From the NCBI GenBank assembly GCA_948801035.1, contig CAQHJP010000026.1, positions 1 through 7,186 of the forward strand: a stretch of 7,186 nucleotides of DNA, written 5' to 3'. The position numbers were made by a program, and so were the translations under genes. Shown piece after piece: positions 1 through 5,870 of this stretch (its first letter is position 1; every line of letters starts with the position of its first letter). This DNA comes from an uncultured Bacilli bacterium (lineage in GTDB: Bacteria; Bacillota_I; Bacilli_A; RF39; UBA660). A model generated the notes under the pieces. The model was not told the DNA's origin. It did no database searches and saw only the letters and a list, made by a program, of their open reading frames with translations.

Positions 1-126
1 CTCTGTTGGCATTTCAGTTTCTGTTGGTTTTTCTGGTTCTGTTGGTTGTTCAGGTTCTGTTGGTTTTTCTGGCTCTGTTGGTTCTTCAGGTTCTATTGGT
101 TTTTCAGGATTTCCTGGTTTTACCGG
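1..126 (-). repeat. Tandem 18-bp repeat encoding the hexapeptide PEKPTE
   Basis: Seven consecutive 18-base units run from the window edge to about 126. On the plus strand they look like ttctgttggtttttctgg; the copies at 19-36 and 55-72 are identical, and the others differ at a few positions. In the minus-strand reading frame each unit gives six residues of the form (T/I)EP(E)(K/Q/E)P, so the array is a Pro/Glu/Thr stalk. It degenerates toward 109-150 (KPGNPEKP, EPTPEPKPEKP). The array is cut by the window start, so the total copy number is unknown. Confidence 0.9.
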
Positions 127-2187
127 CTTTTCAGGTTTTGGTTCTGGTGTTGGCTCATAATCACCTTTATATCCATGAGATTGTTCCTCACCTTCAAAAG
201 CACCTTTAATAACACCTTGACCATTTTTTAATTCCATACCATTTATAGTATCTAGTATAGCTTTCCCTGAAGCAATTAAATCTGCATTTACATCATCTAC
301 TATATCAAGAGTAGTTGTTCCTGCTGGAATTAATTCTTCTTTTTCATTATCACTTTTACATGCTGACAAAGCTGCCGCTGCTGTTGTAACGGCTAAAGCA
401 AGAGCAGTAAGTTTTTTTGCTAAATTCTTTTTAGCCTTTTTTACAAAATCAGAATCTTTAATTTTTGCAATTTTTTCTGAAGGCGCAGTTTTCCACTCGT
501 TAATAGTTGCTACAAAAGCACTTTTATTTTTCTCAATTTCTTCTGCTATATCAGCATTTTCTGGAGTTTGTGGTGTTTCTTCAGATTTGTTTTCCTCAGG
601 CTTATTTTCTTCTATAGGTTCTTCAGGTTTATTTTCCTCAGGTTTAATTTCTTCTGAATTTTCAACTTTAGCAATTATATTATCTAATTCACTAGAATAA
701 TCACATTCTAATGCTGCTTCTTCCAATTTTAAAGAATTTAAAGTCGCAACTAGGCTATCTAATTCTTCTTGATCATTTGTCATTAAAGAAACATCAATAG
801 TTTTTCTATCTTCTAATGTAGATTTCTTTGATTCCAATAATTTATTATCACTTATAATAATATTTTCAATTTCTTTCTTTTCTTTCTTTTGAGTTGAAAT
901 AAGTGTTTCTAATGTTGAAATATTTTTATTAAATCTATCAATTTGATCTCTATAATGTTTGATTTCTTTTTTTATTGATGATATTTGATTAGACAATATT
1001 TTTACTTCATCCATAGATATGTCTGATCTTGTCATTCTAAATTTCAATTCATCACTTTTTTGTAATAATTCAGAAATTAAATTTTCTTTTTCTTTAATAG
1101 CCACTTCATTATTTTTAATTCCTTTAGTAGCTACATAAATATGATATTCTACATCATCAATATCATTTTGATGTTTTGAAATTTGAATTTCTAATCTAGC
1201 TATTTCTTCATCCATAACTTCTTGTGCAAATATAGATGGAGTGTAATTTTCTTCATTAGCTAATTTAGTTTGTAAATCAGAAATTTCACTTGCTAATTCA
1301 TTTTGACGTTTTTGATTTTCTTCTAACAAGTCTTCTTTTTCCATATCATAATAATCAGTTACACTAACTGGTAATTGTGATTTGATAGTTTTTATTCTTT
1401 CAATAATTTCTTCTTTAGAAAGGTTATCTATTTCTTCCATTAAGGCCAATATTTGTGTATCAACATTGATTTCTAGATATTTTTTTCTATTTTCTAAAGC
1501 AGTTAAACTAGCCGTTAATTCATCAAGCTTTCTTTGATCTAAATTCTTTTTAGCAATATTAACTGCATTGTTTTGTTTATCTTTTTCATCAACAGTTTTA
1601 TAAAGATTATCAAATCTTTCTTGCATTTTATCTATTTCTTCATTTCTTGCATGAGCAGCATTACCACTAGCTGTTAGATCGCGGCCTTCTTCTTCTAAGG
1701 CATTAATTACATCATTTAGATAATCAATACTATCTCTTTCATAATTTAATTGACTAGTTATTTCTTGTTCTTCTTCATCAGTAATTGAATCCCCTAAACT
1801 TCTTAGTGTTCTTCCTAAATTATCTAAATTTTGTTGTGATTCGCTCAATAATTCTTTAGCTCTAGATATATCAGCTCCTATTTCTAATAATCTAGTTTCA
1901 CATGCTTTTATATAATTTTCATTGTCAAATTTTTCTAAATCTAAATTTGCTTTTGAATTTGAGATTCTTTCTTTTCTAGATTTTAAATCTAAATATTTAA
2001 AATCAGGATAATTTGAATCATCTTGTAATTTTAGTTCTAAATTAGCAATTTGTTGTCTTAATGATATTTCGTTTTCTTCTATTACTGATATTTCTTCAAT
2101 TATATCTTCTTCATTATCAGCTAAAACATTATTAGATAAATTACTGCGAAGTTCTTCTAATTTTTGTAATAATTCTTCTTTAGTCAT
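1..2187 (-). CDS. Long coiled-coil protein with internal lipoprotein-type signal and Pro/Glu repeat stalk (partial, 3' end outside window)
   Basis: I do not recognise a named family. The frame is open for 729 codons from an ATG at 2187 to the window edge, with no stop. Residues 1-505 are almost entirely Glu/Lys/Leu/Ile/Asn heptad-like helix, typical of an SMC-like or filament-like coiled coil, and have no signal peptide. Residues 510-545 are a Glu/Lys/Pro-rich linker. Residues 571-592 are lysine-rich and 593-609 are Ala/Leu/Thr/Val-rich, ending in a perfect lipobox LSAC (Cys610). Residues 611-670 form a small hydrophilic domain, and from about 680 the chain is PEKPTE-type hexapeptide repeats that run off the window. 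The likely topology is coiled coil inside and repeat stalk outside (inference). The start is supported by TAAGGAGGATTTATG, in which the upstream gene's stop abuts the ribosome binding site, so the two genes are translationally coupled. Automated annotation could mislabel it as a chromosome segregation ATPase, but no Walker motif is visible. Confidence 0.85.
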   Translation of the reverse strand, partial: MTKEELLQKLEELRSNLSNNVLADNEEDIIEEISVIEENEISLRQQIANLELKLQDDSNYPDFKYLDLKSRKERISNSKANLDLEKFDNENYIKACETRLLEIGADISRAKELLSESQQNLDNLGRTLRSLGDSITDEEEQEITSQLNYERDSIDYLNDVINALEEEGRDLTASGNAAHARNEEIDKMQERFDNLYKTVDEKDKQNNAVNIAKKNLDQRKLDELTASLTALENRKKYLEINVDTQILALMEEIDNLSKEEIIERIKTIKSQLPVSVTDYYDMEKEDLLEENQKRQNELASEISDLQTKLANEENYTPSIFAQEVMDEEIARLEIQISKHQNDIDDVEYHIYVATKGIKNNEVAIKEKENLISELLQKSDELKFRMTRSDISMDEVKILSNQISSIKKEIKHYRDQIDRFNKNISTLETLISTQKKEKKEIENIIISDNKLLESKKSTLEDRKTIDVSLMTNDQEELDSLVATLNSLKLEEAALECDYSSELDNIIAKVENSEEIKPEENKPEEPIEENKPEENKSEETPQTPENADIAEEIEKNKSAFVATINEWKTAPSEKIAKIKDSDFVKKAKKNLAKKLTALALAVTTAAAALSACKSDNEKEELIPAGTTTLDIVDDVNADLIASGKAILDTINGMELKNGQGVIKGAFEGEEQSHGYKGDYEPTPEPKPEKPVKPGNPEKPIEPEEPTEPEKPTEPEQPTEPEKPTETEMPTE
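358..411 (-). other. Internal lipoprotein-type signal sequence with lipobox LSAC
   Basis: Codons 593-610 of the coiled-coil gene encode LTALALAVTTAAAALSAC. A run of lysines (VKKAKKNLAKK, 582-592) lies just before it and a hydrophilic KSDNEKEE just after it. The order of positive n-region, roughly 17-residue h-region and L-S-A-C is that of a type II signal peptide, but it lies almost 600 residues into the protein. No ATG, GTG or TTG with a ribosome binding site lies close in front of it; the nearest in-frame ATG is codon 469. It is therefore read as part of the long protein. It may act simply as a short membrane anchor, or it may be cleaved and lipidated at Cys610 (inference). Confidence 0.6.
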
Positions 2188-2190
2188 AAA

Positions 2191-2196
2191 TCCTCC
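2191..2196 (-). promoter_or_regulatory. Ribosome binding site fused to the upstream stop codon (coupling site)
   Basis: The minus strand reads TAAGGAGGATTTATG. The TAA ends the membrane-protein gene, GGAGGA is a near-perfect Shine-Dalgarno sequence starting on the next base, and the ATG follows after three bases. Ribosomes ending the first gene release on the binding site of the second, which argues for coupled translation of the pair. Confidence 0.85.
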
Positions 2197-3594
2197 TTAC
2201 TCCTCTATGTTTCTATATTGCATTTTAATATCATATCTTATTTTATCAATTGCATTAACATCTTTTAAACTATTTACTTCATAACCTAAATTATTAAATG
2301 TAGCAAGTAGTTCATCTATTTCTACATAACCATTAGTTACATCTATAAATTTTTCTACCATATTTACGTTATTTTTGCTTTCTGGTTTATAAAATTTATA
2401 AACATTAGCACCAGTTTTTTCATCTTTAATAGCTCCAGCTACTGGGGCAGTTAAATAGTAAGTTTTCTCACCACTTGCTGATGTTGATTTTGATGGATAA
2501 TAACTTCTTTCTTTTGTTTCTTTATACCATTTATGAACTGTATCTGTATATTTATAAGAAGTTTTACTTTCACATTCAATACCATTTACTCTACTAGTAG
2601 AACAAGCTTCTTCAGTATAAGCTGTATAATCTTCACAAGTTTGTATTGTATCAGTTTTTGTTATACCATCACAAGTGTAGTAAGCTTTATATACTTCTTT
2701 AAAATTATCTTCTCTTAAAGAACAATGTTTTGAAGAAACTATAGATGCATCAGTTTCTGCATTAGTTCCAGGAATTACGCATACAAATGAATCAACTTTA
2801 CTAACCCTTTTATATCTATATAAAGTTATTTCTTCAATCTTTCTATAACTTGCCTCTTCTGGTTTAGTATCAGAATATTTAACAACTTCTTTTGAATCCT
2901 CATAGCTTATAAATCCACTTGGAGCAGTTGCTGAATATTCTCCATTATTCCAATATTCTTTTTTATCTGTTTCTGTATACCATTTATACCCAAATGAAGC
3001 ACTTTCACGTTCAGTATATCCATTTTTAGGTACTGATATGTAATAAGAATTTACTTTGCTTGCATCAGTTGAATCTGATGGATAATAGTGTTTAACTAAA
3101 GTAGCTTGTTCTCCATCAGGTACTTGTGTTAATTCTTGTCCAACAAATTTAAATCTAACATCTGATAATCCCTCTGTTAAATCTGCAACACTTCCATCTT
3201 TCCACATACCATATTTTGTAGTTTCTTTATCACAAGATAAATTTGCAGCGTAATTGTATTTTGAATTTTCTAAATGACAAACATTTACATAAGTAGTAGC
3301 TTTGTCACATGTTGAATATTTTTTAGAATCAATTAAACCCTCTTTTTCAAGTGCAGATAATGTTACAATATTACATTCACCTATTGTTTCTGGTAAATTA
3401 TTTTGATATTTCTCATTATATTTTTTTGCAGCATCAATAATATCTGTTCTTAAAGTTGTCTTACCACACGCTCTAAGTAGTAAGAAAATTATAGCAATAA
3501 CTAAAACTACTATTACTACACTAAGTATTATTCTTAACCAAGGAATTCTATTTTTTTCATCATTATATTCTGTATATATTTTTTCGTTGTCCAT
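2197..3594 (-). CDS. Single-pass membrane protein with cysteine-rich, repeat-bearing ectodomain (unknown function)
   Basis: No named family recognised. The 465-residue form starts at ATG 3594, preceded by AGAGGTG and a 6-base spacer; a longer frame from TTG 3645 lacks such a site and is rejected. Residues 1-19 are hydrophilic, 20-40 are one transmembrane helix (RIILSVVIVVLVIAIIFLLL), and the rest should be extracellular. The ectodomain has ten cysteines: 74, 96, 106, 121 in a first cluster and 272, 291, 308, 320, 331, 341 in a second. An even number in two clusters suggests disulfides (inference). Residues 48-121, a helix followed by LP, TLSALEKEGLI and spaced cysteines, loosely resemble the globular part of Gram-positive pilin-like proteins (weak). 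Imperfect repeats occur at 168-206 and 363-402, with a shorter third copy near 204-228 (KWYxET...APSG). C43 at the helix end (LRAC) is a poor lipobox. It is coupled to the coiled-coil gene downstream. Confidence 0.85.
   Translation of the reverse strand: MDNEKIYTEYNDEKNRIPWLRIILSVVIVVLVIAIIFLLLRACGKTTLRTDIIDAAKKYNEKYQNNLPETIGECNIVTLSALEKEGLIDSKKYSTCDKATTYVNVCHLENSKYNYAANLSCDKETTKYGMWKDGSVADLTEGLSDVRFKFVGQELTQVPDGEQATLVKHYYPSDSTDASKVNSYYISVPKNGYTERESASFGYKWYTETDKKEYWNNGEYSATAPSGFISYEDSKEVVKYSDTKPEEASYRKIEEITLYRYKRVSKVDSFVCVIPGTNAETDASIVSSKHCSLREDNFKEVYKAYYTCDGITKTDTIQTCEDYTAYTEEACSTSRVNGIECESKTSYKYTDTVHKWYKETKERSYYPSKSTSASGEKTYYLTAPVAGAIKDEKTGANVYKFYKPESKNNVNMVEKFIDVTNGYVEIDELLATFNNLGYEVNSLKDVNAIDKIRYDIKMQYRNIEE
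2391..3093 (-). repeat. Imperfect protein-level repeats in the ectodomain (YYPS-ST-AS ... YY ... P ... YK(W/F)Y)
   Basis: Within the membrane protein, residues 168-206 and 363-402 share the order HYYPSDSTDAS / SYYPSKSTSAS, then SYYISVP / TYYLTAP, then GYKWY / VYKFY. A shorter related segment begins KWYTETDKKEYW and reaches ATAPSG at about 204-228; the third copy is likewise led by HKWYKETKERSYY and TAPVAG. The second cysteine cluster lies between the last two. The copies are diverged, which suggests an old duplication of a small extracellular module. Confidence 0.6.
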
Positions 3595-3616
3595 TATTTT
3601 CACCTCTATAATATAT

Positions 3617-3645
3617 ACTTTATCAAATTTTATATTATTTTTCAA
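3617..3645 (-). promoter_or_regulatory. Possible promoter for the envelope gene pair
   Basis: On the minus strand a TTGAAA (3645-3640) is followed by a 17-base spacer and TAAAGT (3622-3617), with TG one base ahead of the -10, as in an extended -10 element. A start near 3610 would give a leader of about 16 bases carrying AGAGGTG. The -10 is only a four-of-six match and the region is so AT-rich that chance matches are common. The 68-base gap after the amidase holds no terminator. Confidence 0.35.
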
Positions 3646-3662
3646 TATCTTTTTGTGTATTT

Positions 3663-4316
3663 TTAACTATTTTTAAAATACTTTACAATTCCAGATACAG
3701 TTATTTTAGAAAATTTTTTTTGATAAGATTTTTGTTTTAACAGATATCTATCATTTGGATTTGTTATAAAACCAGCTTCTATAAGTATCCCAGGAATAGA
3801 AACATTTCTATATAAATAGTGCCCACTTATTTTTTTATAAGCTCTACTTGTATTTAATTTACTTTTATACTCTTCTTGTAAACACTTAGCAATTATCTCA
3901 TTTTCACTATTTACTACATCATAAAAAACTTGAGCTCCATGCCAAGTTGATGATTTATCCGCATTTAAATGAATAGATAAATACAAATCTGCCTTTGACT
4001 CATTTATTATTTTTGCTCTTCTAGATAAATCACTTCTTTTTCTTAATTTAGCATTTTTGACAGATAAATCATAATCATCATATCTAGTTAAATATACTAT
4101 AGCTCCATTTTTGGAAAATTCATCTAAAAGTGCTAGTGATAAACTCAAGTTTATATCCGATTCTTTTATACTACCTTGCATTGCCCCAGGATCAGCACCT
4201 CCATGACCTGGATCTATATAAATAACTTTCCCAAGCAAAGGTAAATTTAAAGCTCTTACTGTACTAAAAGAAAATAAAAACAAAAAAAATAATACCAAAC
4301 TATATAATTTATTCAT
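3663..4316 (-). CDS. CwlD-type N-acetylmuramoyl-L-alanine amidase (Amidase_3)
   Basis: Zinc enzyme that cuts the bond between N-acetylmuramic acid and L-alanine in peptidoglycan, acting outside the membrane. Residues 1-22 are a signal peptide or uncleaved anchor (hydrophobic 4-20, then TVRAL). The Amidase_3 fold follows: DPGHGG with zinc ligand His38, Glu52 in KESDINL, His116 in LSIHLNA, WHGAQVFY at 125-132, and catalytic Glu180 in LIEAGFITNP. All expected ligands are present, and 217 residues is normal for a compact member with no wall-binding repeats. The spacing and the WHGAQ and NTSRAYK motifs resemble Bacillus CwlD, which prepares spore cortex muramic-delta-lactam, but spore genes are not visible here, so a vegetative role is equally possible. 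A TGA lies in frame two codons before the ATG, so the start is fixed. It sits 36 bases after the RluA gene and 68 bases before the envelope pair. Confidence 0.9.
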   Translation of the reverse strand: MNKLYSLVLFFLFLFSFSTVRALNLPLLGKVIYIDPGHGGADPGAMQGSIKESDINLSLSLALLDEFSKNGAIVYLTRYDDYDLSVKNAKLRKRSDLSRRAKIINESKADLYLSIHLNADKSSTWHGAQVFYDVVNSENEIIAKCLQEEYKSKLNTSRAYKKISGHYLYRNVSIPGILIEAGFITNPNDRYLLKQKSYQKKFSKITVSGIVKYFKNS

Positions 4317-4324
4317 ACCTCACC
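4317..4324 (-). promoter_or_regulatory. Ribosome binding site unusually close to the amidase start
   Basis: The minus strand reads GGTGAGGTATG. The GAGG core ends one base before the ATG, against roughly five to eight bases usually. Pairing through the upstream GGTG would leave four bases. An in-frame TGA just upstream excludes a longer protein and no usable start follows, so the amidase may be weakly translated (inference). Confidence 0.55.
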
Positions 4325-4352
4325 AATAAATCATATGCATGATATTATTAAC

Positions 4353-5003
4353 TTATTTAAATAAATTGTATGGATACACATCCGGCAAATCAAGAGAAAA
4401 ATTTAACTTTTCTTTTGTAGTTGGATGTGTAAATTCTAAAGACTGGGCAAATAAAGCAATATTTTCACCAACTTTAGCTTTATTATTATATTTTAAATCC
4501 CCATATAAAGGGTGATTTATATATGAAAATTGTACTCTAATCTGATGAGATCTACCTGTTTTTAAATTTATTTTAACAAGTGATAAATCATTTTTATAAT
4601 CTATAAATTCATAAGTTAAAATGGCTTCTTTTCCATTTTTATCAACTTTAGTTATATTAGTTTTTTTATCTTTAAGCAAATTATTTTTTAAAGTACCATT
4701 TTCATTTACCTTACCTAAAACTACTGCATAATACGTTTTTTTTAGTTCATGCTTTCTAACTTGATCGCTTAGTCTAGATGCTGATTTACTAGTTTTTGCA
4801 AAAACCATAACACCACTGACTGGTCTATCTAGCCTATGTACTAAAGCTAGAAAAACATTACCTGGTTTATTATATTTTTCCTTTAGATATTTTTTTAAAA
4901 TAGTAAGTAAATCTAAATCATTAGATTCATCTTTGCAAACTGGAACATTTTTCTTTTTATAAACAACTAGTATGTGATTATCTTCATATAATATATCAAT
5001 CAC
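4353..5003 (-). CDS. RluA-family RNA pseudouridine synthase
   Basis: Converts a uridine in rRNA or tRNA to pseudouridine in the cytoplasm. The RluA signatures are clear in the 216-residue form: LYEDNHILVV at 5-14, catalytic HRLDRPVSGVMVFAKTSK from 56 with nucleophile Asp59, and TGRSHQIR with NHPLYGDLKY toward the C-terminus. There is no S4 RNA-binding domain ahead of it, so it is a short RluA-type rather than an RluD-type protein; the target base cannot be told from the sequence. The start chosen is GTG 5003, preceded by AAGGTGGG; frames opening at GTG 5027 or ATG 5018 have no ribosome binding site and add residues not typical of the family. It overlaps the end of the methyltransferase gene by eight bases (GTGATTGA), which implies coupled translation. 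The usual K-P after the first strand is replaced by KKKNVPV. Confidence 0.9.
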   Translation of the reverse strand: MIDILYEDNHILVVYKKKNVPVCKDESNDLDLLTILKKYLKEKYNKPGNVFLALVHRLDRPVSGVMVFAKTSKSASRLSDQVRKHELKKTYYAVVLGKVNENGTLKNNLLKDKKTNITKVDKNGKEAILTYEFIDYKNDLSLVKINLKTGRSHQIRVQFSYINHPLYGDLKYNNKAKVGENIALFAQSLEFTHPTTKEKLNFSLDLPDVYPYNLFK

Positions 5004-5859
5004 ATTCCCACCTTCCATATATTCCACATGGCAATACTAAATTATTATCTGTAATAGGAAGCCCTAATTCGCCACTAGTTACTTTACCACCATAAACTGA
5101 TTCTAAAGATGTTTTAAGTATATTATAAAGTACTGTACTTGATATACCTGTAGTATATGCATTAATTAGAAAAAACAGTGGCTTATCACTTAATATTTTT
5201 AAACATTCTTTTATTAAAATATCTAAATTATGTTCAAATTTCCACATTTCACCATTTGGGCCTCTTCCATATGAAGGTGGATCCATTATTATAACATCGT
5301 ATTTATTTCCTCTTCTAAATTCTCTTTTTACAAATTTTAAACAATCATCTACTATAAATCTTATATCAGCATTTTCTAAATTAGATAATTTCATATTTTC
5401 TTTAGCCCATTCAGTCATTCCTTTTGATGCATCAACTTGAACAACTTTAGCGCCAGCACTAGCTGCAGCCATTGTTGCAGCTCCAGTATAAGCAAATAAA
5501 TTAAGAACCTTTATTTCTCTTTTAGAATTTTTAATTTTATTAATTGAAAAATCCCAATTAAATGCTTGTTCTGGAAATAAACCTGTATGTTTAAAATTAG
5601 TAGGGCTTACTTTAAATTTTAAATTTTTATAATTTACTGTCCAAAATTCAGGTAATTTTTTAAAATATTCCCAATATCCGCCACCTTTATTTGATCTATG
5701 ATAAAATGCATCTGGATTTTTCCAAAGTTTACTATTTTCTATAACCCACATAGCTTGTGGTTCAGGACGTCTTAAAATAAAACTGCCAAATCTTTCTAAT
5801 TTTTCACCATTACCAGCAGATATACATTCATAGTCTTTCCATTCATCACTTACATTCAT
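4996..5859 (-). CDS. Class I SAM-dependent methyltransferase, RlmI/COG1092-like (probable rRNA methyltransferase)
   Basis: Transfers a methyl group from S-adenosylmethionine, most likely to RNA. Residues 118-127 (VLNLFAYTGA) are the SAM-binding motif I, with acidic Asp143 at the end of the second strand (VVQVDASKG), and DPPSYGRG at 193-200 is motif IV. The NLFAYTG and DPPSYG forms and the preceding HTGLFPEQ (91-98) match the RlmI-like group of 23S rRNA cytosine-C5 methyltransferases. The protein is 287 residues, shorter than E. coli RlmI (about 396), and has no recognisable N-terminal PUA domain; residues 1-90 (ERFGSFILRRPEPQAMW) look like the short beta-rich start seen in Firmicute homologues. 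The exact substrate is not proved. The start is ATG 5859 after TAGGTGATTTT, whose TAG is the stop of lactate dehydrogenase, so the genes are coupled. Its TGA stop lies inside the next gene. Confidence 0.85.
   Translation of the reverse strand: MNVSDEWKDYECISAGNGEKLERFGSFILRRPEPQAMWVIENSKLWKNPDAFYHRSNKGGGYWEYFKKLPEFWTVNYKNLKFKVSPTNFKHTGLFPEQAFNWDFSINKIKNSKREIKVLNLFAYTGAATMAAASAGAKVVQVDASKGMTEWAKENMKLSNLENADIRFIVDDCLKFVKREFRRGNKYDVIIMDPPSYGRGPNGEMWKFEHNLDILIKECLKILSDKPLFFLINAYTTGISSTVLYNILKTSLESVYGGKVTSGELGLPITDNNLVLPCGIYGRWECD
5008..5014 (-). promoter_or_regulatory. Ribosome binding site that fixes the GTG start of the pseudouridine synthase
   Basis: AAGGTGG lies inside the last codons of the methyltransferase gene, followed by GAAT and then GTG at 5003. 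The AGGTG core is five bases from the GTG. No comparable site precedes the upstream GTG 5027 or ATG 5018, so the inner GTG is preferred. Confidence 0.65.
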
Positions 5860-5863
5860 AAAA

Positions 5864-5870
5864 TCACCTA
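5864..5870 (-). promoter_or_regulatory. Ribosome binding site of the methyltransferase overlapping the ldh stop
   Basis: The minus strand reads TAGGTGATTTTATG. The TAG is the stop of lactate dehydrogenase and its last two bases begin the AGGTGA core, four bases from the ATG. This is a classic coupling arrangement. Confidence 0.75.

Noticed and set aside
6..231. Plus-strand open frames over the repeat region, rich in Leu/Val/Phe/Trp
   Set aside because: They are the complement of the 18-bp PEKPTE repeat in the long minus-strand gene. They have no ribosome binding site, and their hydrophobic composition is just the antisense of Pro/Glu codons.
357..480. A separate small lipoprotein gene starting inside the coiled-coil gene
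   Set aside because: No ATG, GTG or TTG with a ribosome binding site lies just ahead of the lipobox in this frame, and the frame is continuous with the long gene. The signal is therefore treated as internal.
2533..2718. Plus-strand open frame of 61 codons
   Set aside because: It lies wholly inside the cysteine-rich membrane-protein gene on the other strand, has low-complexity Ser/Phe/Ile composition and no ribosome binding site.
4330..4343. Small inverted repeat atcatatgcatgat between the pseudouridine synthase and amidase genes, considered as a terminator
   Set aside because: The stem is only five AT-rich pairs with no T-run after it, so it is not a credible terminator. A weak TATGAT overlaps it but has no -35 at the right distance.
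4996..4998. TGA as tryptophan (Mollicutes code 4)
   Set aside because: TGA ends the methyltransferase at the expected family C-terminus, and an in-frame TGA precedes the amidase start. Tryptophans throughout are TGG, so the standard bacterial code fits.
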